A stretch of DNA of 64,000 nucleotides, from the IMG/VR virus record IMGVR_UViG_3300047491_001293, positions 1 to 64,000 of that record; one strand, given 5' to 3'. Position 1 is the first letter of the stretch, and each line of letters begins with the position of its first letter. Below, in pieces: positions 40,300 to 48,542 of the stretch. The notes beneath the pieces were generated by a model. That model searched no databases. It had not been told where the DNA came from and saw only the letters and a program-made list of their open reading frames with translations. The position numbers and the translations under genes were made by a program. Source of the DNA: a virus.

Positions 40300-40974
40300 T
40301 CACCATGTAAATATGCCTTTTCTGACACTTTGCGGCTTTGTCGCAGTTGATGGACTTTCCCTCTTCTGAGCCTTTAGCTGTTTCTTACGATCAACATCCT
40401 TGGCCGAAAATTTTGACATTTCAAACTCAAACCTTGCCCCCAGAAGCTCTTGCAGCAAGTCGGTGTGGACATAGTAATCCATACCAAGAGAATTTTCAAC
40501 CAGTTGGTAGCCAGCTGGACGCAAGAAAATTGTGTACAGCTTGTGGTATACGGACTTTTGGTCAACTGTCGATCCATAAAACTGTAGGACTTTTGGCCTT
40601 TCAACCTCAATCAAGGTTTTCACGGCACTGATCACCTCGGTTATGACATGGGTCGGACTTGCGCTTTTTCCAGTAGGCAGGTAGGCACGAACTGGGTGTG
40701 AATCGGATTCTTCCTTGAATGAAATGTTGAAACCCTTGACGCTTTTTATTTTTGACAATGCCTCATGGCCACGGATGCCAAGGTCATGACCCAAGTCGGC
40801 AGCCATAAATGCTTTTGGTATTGGCTGGATCATGACCTCAAAATATCCCATCTTGCCAGACTTGCTTGGTGAGCTGAATGTGTGCGTGAGGACATCACCA
40901 TGCCTCTGCAGCGCAACGGGACTGCTGGATGCAATCACCTCGACAATGTGAAAAAACTCAAAGAAACGAATCAT
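40300..40974 (-). CDS. Leader-tagged protein, paralogue of the gene at 16001 (224 aa)
   Basis: Starts MIRFFEFFHIVEVIASSSPV. Core elements VKGFNISFKEESDSHP, VITEVISAVKTLIEVERPKV-LQFYGST, KSVYHKLYTIFLRPAGYQLV and YYVHTDLLQELLG follow the same order as the 16001 protein (strand, helix, P-x(5)-F-x-G, S-x-Y, Gly-Tyr strand). The frame continues to 41004, but ATG 40974 carries the leader and directly follows CATATATACATT, with no Shine-Dalgarno site. Basic C-terminal tail. Confidence 0.72.
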   Translation of the reverse strand: MIRFFEFFHIVEVIASSSPVALQRHGDVLTHTFSSPSKSGKMGYFEVMIQPIPKAFMAADLGHDLGIRGHEALSKIKSVKGFNISFKEESDSHPVRAYLPTGKSASPTHVITEVISAVKTLIEVERPKVLQFYGSTVDQKSVYHKLYTIFLRPAGYQLVENSLGMDYYVHTDLLQELLGARFEFEMSKFSAKDVDRKKQLKAQKRESPSTATKPQSVRKGIFTW

Positions 40975-41000
40975 AATGTATATATGGGGACATAAATATT
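40975..41000. promoter_or_regulatory. Divergent late-promoter region
   Basis: Minus strand CATATATACATT abuts the ATG at 40974. Plus strand ACATAAATATT (40990-41000) precedes the gene at 41026 with AGGGGAAG between. Confidence 0.5.
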
Positions 41001-41025
41001 TCATCCATTACAGTTAGGGGAAGAT

Positions 41026-41865
41026 ATGAAAGGCTTTACACATTTTATAGAGACACAAGAGTTGGCCCAAGAACTTTTAAAAATGGGACTGAACCCTTCA
41101 AATTATGATTTGGACAGGATGATAAATGAGGTCGACTGGAAAAAAGCCATTGCGACTGGGGTCTTGGCAGTGGCTCCATTCATAAGTGGCGCAAAACACA
41201 AGGATATTCCAGACAAGCAGCCACAGCCATACACATACAACATCCAGAGATCCTACGAGGATGAACTTTCCATAAAGGCAAAGCAGGATGACAAGAAATA
41301 CCTTGCAGCCGGCGGCCCAAGGTTTGAGGGATCGGTTCCAGGCGCCAATCAATTCGTAAAGTTCAGGAAATCAGAGGCTCACCGTGACATTATCGAAAAG
41401 GCCGGTCTTGATGCCGATTACATACCATCAAATGTGAAGGAATTCGTGTTTGGCTCAAAAATCCAAAGCGTGCACAAGCACTCGGAGACAAGCGGGAGGA
41501 TTGAAGATTTCAAGAGCGGAGTGGTCAAGACCCTTGGAAGAGACAGCTTCGTTGAGATAATCAAATCAGAGAAATTGAAAAATGGTGGATCCTTCATATC
41601 CGCCAACATAAGCGGTGTCATCATGGCCATGGACCAGCAGGATGCCGAAAGAAGGGTGGAAAGCCAAATCGAGAACATAATCAGAGCGAATGGATTTGAC
41701 TTGAATGGCATGTCAGTGAAGGTCCATCGTGAATTCAAGCATGTTGAGCCAGCGCCAAGAAGCACCATAGACTACAAACAAGCACGAGAATGGTACACCG
41801 AGTCAAATGGTGTCAACAAGTTCAAATACAATGCAAGTGTGAGTTTCACCATCAAGCCAAACTAA
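41026..41865 (+). CDS. Leader-tagged protein, 279 aa
   Basis: Starts MKGFTHFIETQELAQELLKM. A short hydrophobic stretch near 40-55 (KAIATGVLAVAPFISGAK) is followed by a Pro/Gln segment and a soluble domain with SFVEIIKSEKLKNGGSFISA, DQQDAERRVESQIENIIRAN and GMSVKVHREFKHVEPAPRST. No family recognised. AGGGGAAG before ATG. 4-bp overlap with the convergent ART-like gene. Confidence 0.72.
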   Translation: MKGFTHFIETQELAQELLKMGLNPSNYDLDRMINEVDWKKAIATGVLAVAPFISGAKHKDIPDKQPQPYTYNIQRSYEDELSIKAKQDDKKYLAAGGPRFEGSVPGANQFVKFRKSEAHRDIIEKAGLDADYIPSNVKEFVFGSKIQSVHKHSETSGRIEDFKSGVVKTLGRDSFVEIIKSEKLKNGGSFISANISGVIMAMDQQDAERRVESQIENIIRANGFDLNGMSVKVHREFKHVEPAPRSTIDYKQAREWYTESNGVNKFKYNASVSFTIKPN

Positions 41866-42674
41866 AACATTTTATCAAGCCAGAGCATGGCTGGAAGATA
41901 TTGTTTTGGCCACAGATAATACCCGAATGCATTCAAGAATTCAACTTTTGGATTCCTGGATTTTTTTATTGTGTCTTTTATGTTCTTGAGATTTTCAAAT
42001 TTCAAATATGGATGCCTTTTCAATAGTCTTTCCCAGAAAACATCTGGATCAAATTTATCCTCTGGCATGAAAAGCTTATCTGATTTCTGCCCAGATCCAT
42101 ATTCATTGGCAAATTCATCTGGTGTGATTTTTTTACCTTTAACATAAAAAGCTTTTATTCTACTTGGATTCAAGTCGCCAACAAACAAGGCTTGGTTTTC
42201 CGTGGAAACGAAAAGCAAATAGGCCATGTATGGGTTGTCACTTTCCCTGACAAAGCTAGGCAAATCTTTGTTCTGCTTGAATTCCATCTCAAACTTTTTC
42301 TTTGCTTTTATTCTTTCAATATTGCCCTTGAAAACTTGCACATACTGGCCTTGGATTCCATATGAACCACTTGGCCACACTGGCGGCTCAAGCTCTTCGT
42401 ATTTGGCAACAAACTCAACAACAACACCATCAGAACCAATAAACTTCTCCGCCGTTTTTACATCAAGAGTCACGAAAAGACCTTTGGGGTTGGTGGCCGC
42501 CTCATAAGAGTATCTTCTCTTGGCTCTGACTTTACCTGACAATCCTTGAGTTGCCAAATTGATGGCATCATTGATGTCGTTGAAACCATGATACACAGTC
42601 AGAGTGTCGCCTTTCTTCAAGGGTTCAGTGGAGTCAAGCTGGTGATGGGTTTCAAGCCATAGTTTAAAGTTCAT
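41862..42674 (-). CDS. Leader-tagged ADP-ribosyltransferase-like protein (270 aa)
   Basis: Leader MNFKLWLETHHQLDSTEPLK, then GDTLTVYHGFNDINDAINLA (H29; ART strand 1 YHG), GLFVTLDVKTAEKFIGSDGV (the T/S-x-D-x-x-x-A segment) and VVVEFVAKYEELEPP, where an acidic residue could be catalytic. The C-terminal half (LFVGDLNPSRIKAFYVKGKK, QKSDKLFMPEDKF) recurs in the partial gene at the right edge. Likely NAD-dependent modifier delivered by the virion (inference). GTAAATAAATC immediately before ATG; no Shine-Dalgarno site. Confidence 0.75.
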   Translation of the reverse strand: MNFKLWLETHHQLDSTEPLKKGDTLTVYHGFNDINDAINLATQGLSGKVRAKRRYSYEAATNPKGLFVTLDVKTAEKFIGSDGVVVEFVAKYEELEPPVWPSGSYGIQGQYVQVFKGNIERIKAKKKFEMEFKQNKDLPSFVRESDNPYMAYLLFVSTENQALFVGDLNPSRIKAFYVKGKKITPDEFANEYGSGQKSDKLFMPEDKFDPDVFWERLLKRHPYLKFENLKNIKDTIKKSRNPKVEFLNAFGYYLWPKQYLPAMLWLDKMF

Positions 42675-42744
42675 GATTTATTTACCCAACAACGGTTAAC
42701 ACCTGAATGTTTTATTGAGGTTTTCACAAAAAAGACGATAAATA
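42675..42744. promoter_or_regulatory. Divergent region with late boxes
   Basis: Minus strand GTAAATAAATC (42675-42685) abuts the ATG at 42674; plus strand GATAAATA (42737-42744) is 23 bp before the ATG at 42768, which also has AAAGGAAA. Confidence 0.45.
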
Positions 42745-42767
42745 CCATCAACGACAAAGGAAAAACC

Positions 42768-43541
42768 ATGGCGAACTTTCTGCGAAAAGAATACATCTAT
42801 GATGATGGCTACTTAATGGATGCCGACAGCGACATCGACAAGGGTCATGAGGAGCATGTGATTGATGCCATCTGTAGGATGTATGCCTATGATTTTGCTG
42901 AAATCGCAGAAGAAATATTGGATAAAAAATTCAACAGAGAAGACCTAAGTGGTGATGAAAACAAAATAAAGATGGAAATTGAAGATTACATAAATCAAAT
43001 AAAAGAATACGGGGAAGGACAAGAACCCGGCGCAATATACGGAATTTACAAAATCATAAGATCTATAGAACCAAGACTAGTTTCAAACCCAAAACTGCAG
43101 GAGGCCATGAATGCATTGTACGGCGACTCAAGGATGTTTGGGTGCAAACATCTTGGATACATAATCATCCGTGGCAACAATTTTGAGGTCTGGAGACTTG
43201 ATCCGGGAACATCGAAAAAAATCGTTGATGCCGTTCACGAAATTGCCAATCAGGATGGATATGGGGTCAGTGACGATGAGATTTCAGAACAAGAAATAAA
43301 TGTATACTCATATGAGACAGAAAAATCAAGAACCTACACGGTAGGAGAATTACAAGGGGGCGGCCTTTTAAAGACAGCATCAATACCAAGCACAAAGGCA
43401 AATGTGTACATACCACCGCTCAAAAAGAAACAATCATTCACCACGAAAAGATTGGGCGGAATGCCTCAAAGCATGTATCATAGCATGGTAAGCACGAGCG
43501 AATGGCTATCATTCAAAGAATGGATTTCAAGGTTTGAGTAA
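42768..43541 (+). CDS. Hypothetical protein ending in a leader-like tag (257 aa)
   Basis: Starts MANFLRKEYIYDDGYLMDAD, helical acidic N-terminus (IDAICRMYAYDFAEIAEEIL), then a small alpha/beta part (HLGYIIIRGNNFEVWRLDPG). The last residues, STSEWLSFKEWISRFE, look like the leader (F-K-E-W) placed at the C-terminus. AAAGGAAA upstream. Function unknown; the terminal tag may be another route into the head or chance. Confidence 0.68.
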   Translation: MANFLRKEYIYDDGYLMDADSDIDKGHEEHVIDAICRMYAYDFAEIAEEILDKKFNREDLSGDENKIKMEIEDYINQIKEYGEGQEPGAIYGIYKIIRSIEPRLVSNPKLQEAMNALYGDSRMFGCKHLGYIIIRGNNFEVWRLDPGTSKKIVDAVHEIANQDGYGVSDDEISEQEINVYSYETEKSRTYTVGELQGGGLLKTASIPSTKANVYIPPLKKKQSFTTKRLGGMPQSMYHSMVSTSEWLSFKEWISRFE

Positions 43542-43542
43542 A

Positions 43543-44304
43543 TTACAAACCGTTGCCGCCATTGTTGAAACCACCACCAAAACCGAATTGATTGTTGCCA
43601 AATTGGTTGTTCCCAAACTGGTTATTGCCAAACCCACCATTGTTAAATTGTCCAAATTGACCATATCCAAACTGCCCACCGCCAAATTGTCCACCACTTG
43701 AAAAAGCACTTCCGCTTACTCCGGCGGTAATTCCTTGCATTGCCATCTGATAATATGGATTGTCAAAACCAATTGGCCTTCCACTCATGCCCATGCCATT
43801 TCCTTGAAAAAAACCACCATTGTTTTGATTAAATCCTCCACCAAACTGACCACCTCCAAATACGCCTTGGTTTAATACACCACCAAACTGACCTCCAAAT
43901 CCACCTTGATTGAATCCCCCTCCAAATTGATTGCCTTGATTAAACACGCCTCCAGACTGGACGAATCCAGTAGACAGTGGAATTTGGTAAAGCTGATGTA
44001 TTCTCATGCCAGGCGTGTTGTTTTGTGTGTACTGTATTGTCCCCTGGACACCACCTGAATTTTGGCTAAAAACACCGCCACCAATACCAGTGGAGCCACC
44101 AATTATGCTGTTCCCTGTGTTGAAATTTACATTCTGGTTGGCGATCTGTGGCTGAACTGTGTTGTTTAAAGGCGGTGGCATAAGCGGCGCTGGCGGCAGA
44201 ATCATTCTGTAGCGCTGAGCCAATGTTGCCTTGTTTGTGCCAAACAATAAGGTAAAAAGAACCAAAATTTTCAGTATTGCTTTGATTGTGTTATTTGCAT
44301 GCAT
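43543..44304 (-). CDS. Secreted Gly/Asn/Gln/Phe-rich repeat protein (253 aa)
   Basis: Start MHANNTIKAILKILVLFTLL gives a signal peptide (cleavage near LAQ). The mature part is low-complexity: FNQGGFGGQFGGVLNQGVFG, GGGFNQNNGGFFQGNGMGMS, GGQFGYGQFGQFNNGGFGNN and so on. This composition is typical of secreted, aggregating or adhesive proteins and is unusual in phages. GGGGCAAA precedes ATG 44304; the extended frame to 44352 overlaps the kinase gene. Role unknown. Confidence 0.7.
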   Translation of the reverse strand: MHANNTIKAILKILVLFTLLFGTNKATLAQRYRMILPPAPLMPPPLNNTVQPQIANQNVNFNTGNSIIGGSTGIGGGVFSQNSGGVQGTIQYTQNNTPGMRIHQLYQIPLSTGFVQSGGVFNQGNQFGGGFNQGGFGGQFGGVLNQGVFGGGQFGGGFNQNNGGFFQGNGMGMSGRPIGFDNPYYQMAMQGITAGVSGSAFSSGGQFGGGQFGYGQFGQFNNGGFGNNQFGNNQFGNNQFGFGGGFNNGGNGL

Positions 44305-44333
44305 TTTGCCCCATGTTGCTGTAAATGTGTCTA

Positions 44334-44879
44334 TCACGACCCGAGGCCGCAAAGACTGTAAAGGTTTTCAAAAGCCAATTGGTCTGCATTCTCAATTATG
44401 TGCAGGCCACCACCAATGTATTTACTCAGGAAGCCATCCATCCTCAATCGCAGTTCGTCAAGCTGGGCCTCATTGTGGTGCCTCCCAGAGGCGCTGTACG
44501 AGCTGTTGCTGTTCTTGCGTATGTAAAAATTGACACTGGGAAATGTGGACTCAAAGATTGCATGGAGGTCGATCAGTGGCTCAAGGAATTTACTGTTGTG
44601 AATGTCTGAATAGAATGCGTTCAACAGAATTGGTGAGTCTGTTATCACAAATTCAACCTTATTGCGGTGAAGAAGCGTGTCCTCACGGTGCATCTGGCTG
44701 GCGGTCAAGTATATCTGGTCAAATGACTTTATCTGCCTGTCTGTGTACGCCCAATCCCTTGCAAGCTCAGAAATGAGCTCACAGATGTGCCCATTTGACT
44801 TGCAGAAATGGAAGAAACCCGTGGCCACGGTTGTCTTGCCAACCGATGGAACGCCAAAAAAATTGATGCGCTTAACCAT
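44334..44879 (-). CDS. NadR/Ttd14-like P-loop kinase (181 aa)
   Basis: MVKRINFFGVPSVGKTTVAT supplies Walker A (GVPSVGKTT); ELISELARDWAY and KVEFVITDSPILLNAFYSDI (Walker B-like, D-S-P) follow the AAA_28/NadR-like kinase layout, ending in a short helical lid. Phages often carry this family; nucleotide or NAD-precursor phosphorylation is a reasonable guess. No strong binding site seen. Confidence 0.8.
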   Translation of the reverse strand: MVKRINFFGVPSVGKTTVATGFFHFCKSNGHICELISELARDWAYTDRQIKSFDQIYLTASQMHREDTLLHRNKVEFVITDSPILLNAFYSDIHNSKFLEPLIDLHAIFESTFPSVNFYIRKNSNSSYSASGRHHNEAQLDELRLRMDGFLSKYIGGGLHIIENADQLAFENLYSLCGLGS

Positions 44880-44952
44880 TTTAACCGCTCCCCCTTAGAT
44901 GATAACCAGATAATAGCAAAAACTTGCAAAGTCAACAAATGATATAAAAATT

Positions 44953-44972
44953 TATAAATGAAACATAAATAG
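44953..44972 (+). promoter_or_regulatory. Late boxes TATAAATG and CATAAATAG before hsp20
   Basis: TATAAATG (44953-44960) and CATAAATAG (44964-44972) resemble the T4 late consensus. They lie about 77-96 bp upstream of the Hsp20 ATG, leaving a leader of about 70 nt, in contrast to the near-leaderless genes. Confidence 0.5.
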
Positions 44973-45048
44973 GGCAAGGTCTGGACCTGAGTAGGACGGA
45001 CCAACTGGGCGTAAAACGACAGTTTAACCAACAAAAAGGAGGTGCGCA

Positions 45049-45519
45049 ATGCACTTGTTACCGTCACGCCGAGATGATTTTCTTTTCCCAATCGAAGCCC
45101 ACTTCAACAAGATTTTTGACCAGTTCCTCACTGGGAGCAGCCTCAAGGACTCGCTAAAGGCGACACAAGGCTACCCCAAGATGGACATGTATGAGGATGG
45201 CGAATCCCTCACCGTAAAGGTTGCCGTTCCTGGCCTCAAGCTTGAGGATCTATCCGTTGATCTGGACAGGTCAAAGGGTCTGGCTGAGCTAACCATAGCC
45301 GGCAAGCTGTCCGAGGTTTCAAGATCAAAGGCATCGGCATTCTATGTCAAGGAGCTTCGCCAGTCCGCCTTCAAGAGGACGGTGGCGCTGCCAGACTATG
45401 TCAAGGATGACCCAGATGCAATTCTTGAGGATGGTATCCTGACCCTGCGGTGGGATCTGCCAGAGAGGCAAAAAGATGTCGAGGTTAAGAGGATTACCAT
45501 CAAGCAGAAGCCAAAATAG
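45049..45519 (+). CDS. Hsp20/alpha-crystallin small heat-shock chaperone (156 aa)
   Basis: Alpha-crystallin domain about residues 42-150: YPKMDMYEDGESLTVKVAVP-GL, LEDLSVDLDR, LTIAGKLSE, FKRTVALPDYVKDDPDAILE and DGILTLRWDLPER. The N-terminal arm (SRRDDFLFPIEAHFNKIFDQ) and C-terminal IxI-like end (ITIKQKPK) match bacterial Hsp20. Holds unfolded proteins; phage copies are known in T4-like cyanophages. Strong AAGGAGG. Followed by a clear terminator. Confidence 0.92.
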   Translation: MHLLPSRRDDFLFPIEAHFNKIFDQFLTGSSLKDSLKATQGYPKMDMYEDGESLTVKVAVPGLKLEDLSVDLDRSKGLAELTIAGKLSEVSRSKASAFYVKELRQSAFKRTVALPDYVKDDPDAILEDGILTLRWDLPERQKDVEVKRITIKQKPK

Positions 45520-45539
45520 GTTTCATAGTAGAAATTTGC

Positions 45540-45569
45540 ACGGGCGCCAGGATGGTGCCCGTTTTTTTT
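45540..45569 (+). terminator. Rho-independent terminator after hsp20
   Basis: Stem ACGGGCGCC / GGTGCCCGT (one G-T pair) with a 5-nt loop at 45540-45562, followed by eight T. It lies 20 bp past the Hsp20 stop and abuts the end of the minus-strand gene at 45568. Confidence 0.88.
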
Positions 45570-47853
45570 ACAATGTAGATCCAATGTTCTGACTGGTGGA
45601 CACGACTGGAATCAGCGTGGACACCTTGGCTGTGAACTGCTGCCCATCATCTGTGGATATCACGGCGGATTGTGCGCCACGGATCATTCTGAATGAAGCG
45701 ATCCTTCCACTTTTTCCATAGTTCAATCCACTGGAAACAAAAACCTTATCGCCAATCCCAAAGTTTCCACCGTCCAAACCTTGCTGCCTCTCACTTGGCT
45801 GGTTTGCAGCACTGGATGTATCCCTCTGAATGTATGTCACTGGCAGCTCAACAGCTCTTGACACACCTGGTCCTGATCTTGCGTTAAGGACCCTCAGCGA
45901 TGCATAAAGAATGTTGTTCTTTATTCTCATGCTGGTAATGACACCCTTCTTCTTGTTGCCAACAGAGAAATGCGAAACTATGAAGTGATCACCAGGCTTT
46001 AACCTCTCCCTATTGTGCGGGTGCGAAAGTATTGCATCAAGGTTTGCCGGGGTTTGAATCTTTATCTCCTCTTTTTCACCGTCATCCATATTTTCAATGT
46101 CGTCCCTCTTGGCTCTCCTATCTTCCTTCTTTTCCTTTCTCAAGAGATCGGCATCGATTTCGGCGTCTGAACTCAAAAACCTTGGCCACATCTTGACAGT
46201 CTCATCATCCCACTGGACCTTGACTCTCAAATCAAACACAATGTCGTCCAGTGAACCAACGCCTCTTGTGCGCAGCGAGAACGACAAAACCTTGCCCCTT
46301 TGCTTCAATTCCCTCCGCATTGGATCAATCGACCCAATCACGGTGTCGCCTTCCTTGTAGTCGATTCCTTCTGACCTCCTCTTCTCCTCAATCTTGCCCT
46401 TGTACCATTTGATGTGATCTCGGACAGAATCAACCTTGGTCAATAGCAACAAATCAACCTGATTGTCAGACTCCTCCTCAATGTCAAACTCGGCGCTGGT
46501 TGGGTTTTTTTGGAACTGCAGTTTGGCCATGACCTGATCTGATCTCTCGTTGATGATTGAAAACCCAAGAACCTTGAAGCACTTCAATGCATATGGGGCG
46601 AACTCACGCCTTATATAGTTGAAACGGGCAATGTCGCCAACCTTGATTCCACTTGGATTGTTGGCTCTGTCCGCAGCAAGCGCATTGGCACGAGCCGCCA
46701 TGCGTTCAGCCCTGTTGCGCCGTGCGACTTGCATTGACCTCTCAATGTCATCGTCAATGTCCTGCATCATATCCGTGCGTATTCTTGAGAGCAATCCAAA
46801 TGGGTTGCTCATGGAGTTTATCTTTTGGCTCAGCACCTCAAATGCCTTTGACTTGACGAAGCCGTCACTGTCTGCGTTGACATCGATGCTGCTGTACACT
46901 GTTTCGCCAGAGTCATTCTTGACTATGTCGCCATCCTTGTTCCTCTTGGGGATCAAGATAGTTTTTGGAACCTCTGGGAAACCTTGAGGTACAAAATTTT
47001 TGTCATACGCATCACGGTTGATCCAATTGCCAAAGATGCCAACAAACTTGTCGGGGAAAAGGTTCTTTATGCTCCATGTCTCATACACATTTTTTCTTGC
47101 CGAAACTGTCTGGCTCCTAAACTTATCAATCTGCTCTGGCGTCCTTTTTATCTTTGCTGCACGCACGGCCCCAGATATGTCGGTCTTTTCGACTGGCGTC
47201 CAAGACATGCTAACAGGTTTCAATGTCTTTATGTACTCACCAACGGCATGCATGACCCCGGCAAAGACACCTGGGCCGATTGGAACCTTTATGGTCTCCA
47301 CGGATCCATCACTCTTCTTTCGGTACATCTTCCTTGTGATCTTCATATCCGTGTATTCACCGCCACGGAAGAATGATATTGACACGACACGCCTTGGGTC
47401 GCCAGATATGTTGACTGAGTAACAGGTGGGATTGTGGCCTCGGTAGCTAAGGCACCGACATGGATTCTCATTTCTTTCACTACATCCATCACCAAGAACA
47501 TTGAACCTATATGTGTAACTGTTACTTGGCACGACCTCACCAGAGTCAATGTCTGATCTTTTTGGCAGTGGCTCCAGCCAGTGTCCATCGTAAAACTTTT
47601 TGTCAAACTCCAGATCGCCAACCTTGGCCATGACGACATCGCCAGAATCCCTGTATACCTCCGCATCGTCACCATCTATGGACTTTATCACCCCATGGAT
47701 CGTCTCGCCATCAGCCTTGGCAATGACATCATCGCCAACCGCAAAGCTGCCAGATTTTTCCTCATGAAGGAGGCGCATCTGGCAATCAATAACTTCGGCA
47801 AGAAAATCAAACTTTGACTCTTCGTTGGCGAGGAATTTCCTGAAATCACGCAT
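45568..47853 (-). CDS. Leader-tagged 761-aa protein with KOW/SH3-like segments
   Basis: Leader MRDFRKFLANEESKFDFLAE. Several SH3/KOW-like beta segments: SFAVGDDVIAKADGETIHGV-IKSIDGD near residue 36, KEGDTVIGSIDPMRRELKQR near 495, and FGIGDKVFVSSGLNYGKSGR-IASFR near 700. A Cys cluster (DGCSERNENPCRCLSYRGHN) near 133-156 may bind zinc. Largest tagged protein in the window. It looks like a modular DNA- or RNA-binding virion protein. Near-leaderless start with ATATATAG before ATG. Confidence 0.75.
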   Translation of the reverse strand: MRDFRKFLANEESKFDFLAEVIDCQMRLLHEEKSGSFAVGDDVIAKADGETIHGVIKSIDGDDAEVYRDSGDVVMAKVGDLEFDKKFYDGHWLEPLPKRSDIDSGEVVPSNSYTYRFNVLGDGCSERNENPCRCLSYRGHNPTCYSVNISGDPRRVVSISFFRGGEYTDMKITRKMYRKKSDGSVETIKVPIGPGVFAGVMHAVGEYIKTLKPVSMSWTPVEKTDISGAVRAAKIKRTPEQIDKFRSQTVSARKNVYETWSIKNLFPDKFVGIFGNWINRDAYDKNFVPQGFPEVPKTILIPKRNKDGDIVKNDSGETVYSSIDVNADSDGFVKSKAFEVLSQKINSMSNPFGLLSRIRTDMMQDIDDDIERSMQVARRNRAERMAARANALAADRANNPSGIKVGDIARFNYIRREFAPYALKCFKVLGFSIINERSDQVMAKLQFQKNPTSAEFDIEEESDNQVDLLLLTKVDSVRDHIKWYKGKIEEKRRSEGIDYKEGDTVIGSIDPMRRELKQRGKVLSFSLRTRGVGSLDDIVFDLRVKVQWDDETVKMWPRFLSSDAEIDADLLRKEKKEDRRAKRDDIENMDDGEKEEIKIQTPANLDAILSHPHNRERLKPGDHFIVSHFSVGNKKKGVITSMRIKNNILYASLRVLNARSGPGVSRAVELPVTYIQRDTSSAANQPSERQQGLDGGNFGIGDKVFVSSGLNYGKSGRIASFRMIRGAQSAVISTDDGQQFTAKVSTLIPVVSTSQNIGSTL

Positions 47854-47856
47854 GAA

Positions 47857-47865
47857 CTATATATT
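47857..47865 (-). promoter_or_regulatory. Late-promoter-like box ATATATAGT abutting ATG
   Basis: On the minus strand, ending three bases before ATG 47853 with no Shine-Dalgarno site. An A/T-rich tract lies upstream of it. Confidence 0.5.
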
Positions 47866-48063
47866 TTTTTTGCCAGAAGATTTGCGAATATATTTGCGAA
47901 GGAAGAAAAATGCCTGGTCAATTGTCATTCTCTCCTCATCTTTTCCAGACCTGTGCTCTGGCATGATTATGTAAAAGCCATCGGAGTCAACCGTGGCGAT
48001 GCCACGGCCAACTAGGAATGAGTCAACCACGCTTTTCCTCACACTGTCAATCATGCTTTCCAT
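47857..48063 (-). CDS. Small protein, 68 aa
   Basis: Starts MESMIDSVRKSVVDSFLVGR (or three codons later at MIDSVRK), with GIATVDSDGFYIIMPEHRSG and TIDQAFFFLRKYIRKSSGKK. Overlaps the BPSL0761-like gene by 17 bp and probably uses the AATGGAAAG region for initiation. No family recognised. Confidence 0.55.
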   Translation of the reverse strand: MESMIDSVRKSVVDSFLVGRGIATVDSDGFYIIMPEHRSGKDEERMTIDQAFFFLRKYIRKSSGKKNI

Positions 48064-48286
48064 TGTTGCGCCCACTGAGATCAAATCTGTACTTGTCTGA
48101 GAACACGCTTGGCGCCATTTCCCCAGCATTCTCTATGTCCAATGGGGTCGGGAAATGGCGCAAGGCATCCGCAGCTCTCTTCCTGATCTCCCTTGGAACC
48201 CTTGGAGTGGCCTTGGTGTCAAGAAGCTCAATCAAGAATTGCCTTGCCTTCAATATGCTGTTTGTTCTCTCATGCGGAAGGGTCAT
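48047..48286 (-). CDS. BPSL0761-family-like small protein (79 aa)
   Basis: MTLPHERTNSILKARQFLIE, TPRVPREIRKRAADALRHFP and TPLDIENAGEMAPSVF match the pattern of the BPSL0761 family (T-x-P-x-E-R-T, then VP-x-x-I-R-x-x-A-x-x-x-L-R-H). Function unknown, found in many proteobacteria and prophages. GGGAG upstream sets the start. Confidence 0.75.
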   Translation of the reverse strand: MTLPHERTNSILKARQFLIELLDTKATPRVPREIRKRAADALRHFPTPLDIENAGEMAPSVFSDKYRFDLSGRNNGKHD

Positions 48287-48289
48287 GCT

Positions 48290-48541
48290 TCACTCCCATA
48301 GCCTGTACTTGTTGTATATGAGTTCCTCGCAATCCATCACAGCGGTTCTTTTTGCGTACTTCACTGGTGTGTAGAATTGCATGCCAGACTCATCGGTGTA
48401 ATCTGGCTTTGTTTCACGCTCATGTATATAAAGTATGTCAATTATCTCAAGAGCAGTTCGCTTCCTAATGTGCGAAAGCTTGTAGAAATGGTATGATATA
48501 AGGCCAAAAACCAGGACACCAAGCGTCACGACCCTGATCAT
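48290..48541 (-). CDS. Small single-pass membrane protein (83 aa)
   Basis: Starts MIRVVTLGVLVFGLISYHFY (one membrane helix), then HIRKRTALEIIDILYIHERE and KYAKRTAVMDCEELIYNKYR. GGGTGG precedes ATG 48541. The longer frame to 48682 covers another gene in a different frame and is rejected. Perhaps an envelope- or lysis-related accessory protein; unassigned. Confidence 0.65.
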   Translation of the reverse strand: MIRVVTLGVLVFGLISYHFYKLSHIRKRTALEIIDILYIHERETKPDYTDESGMQFYTPVKYAKRTAVMDCEELIYNKYRLWE

Positions 48542-48542
48542 G

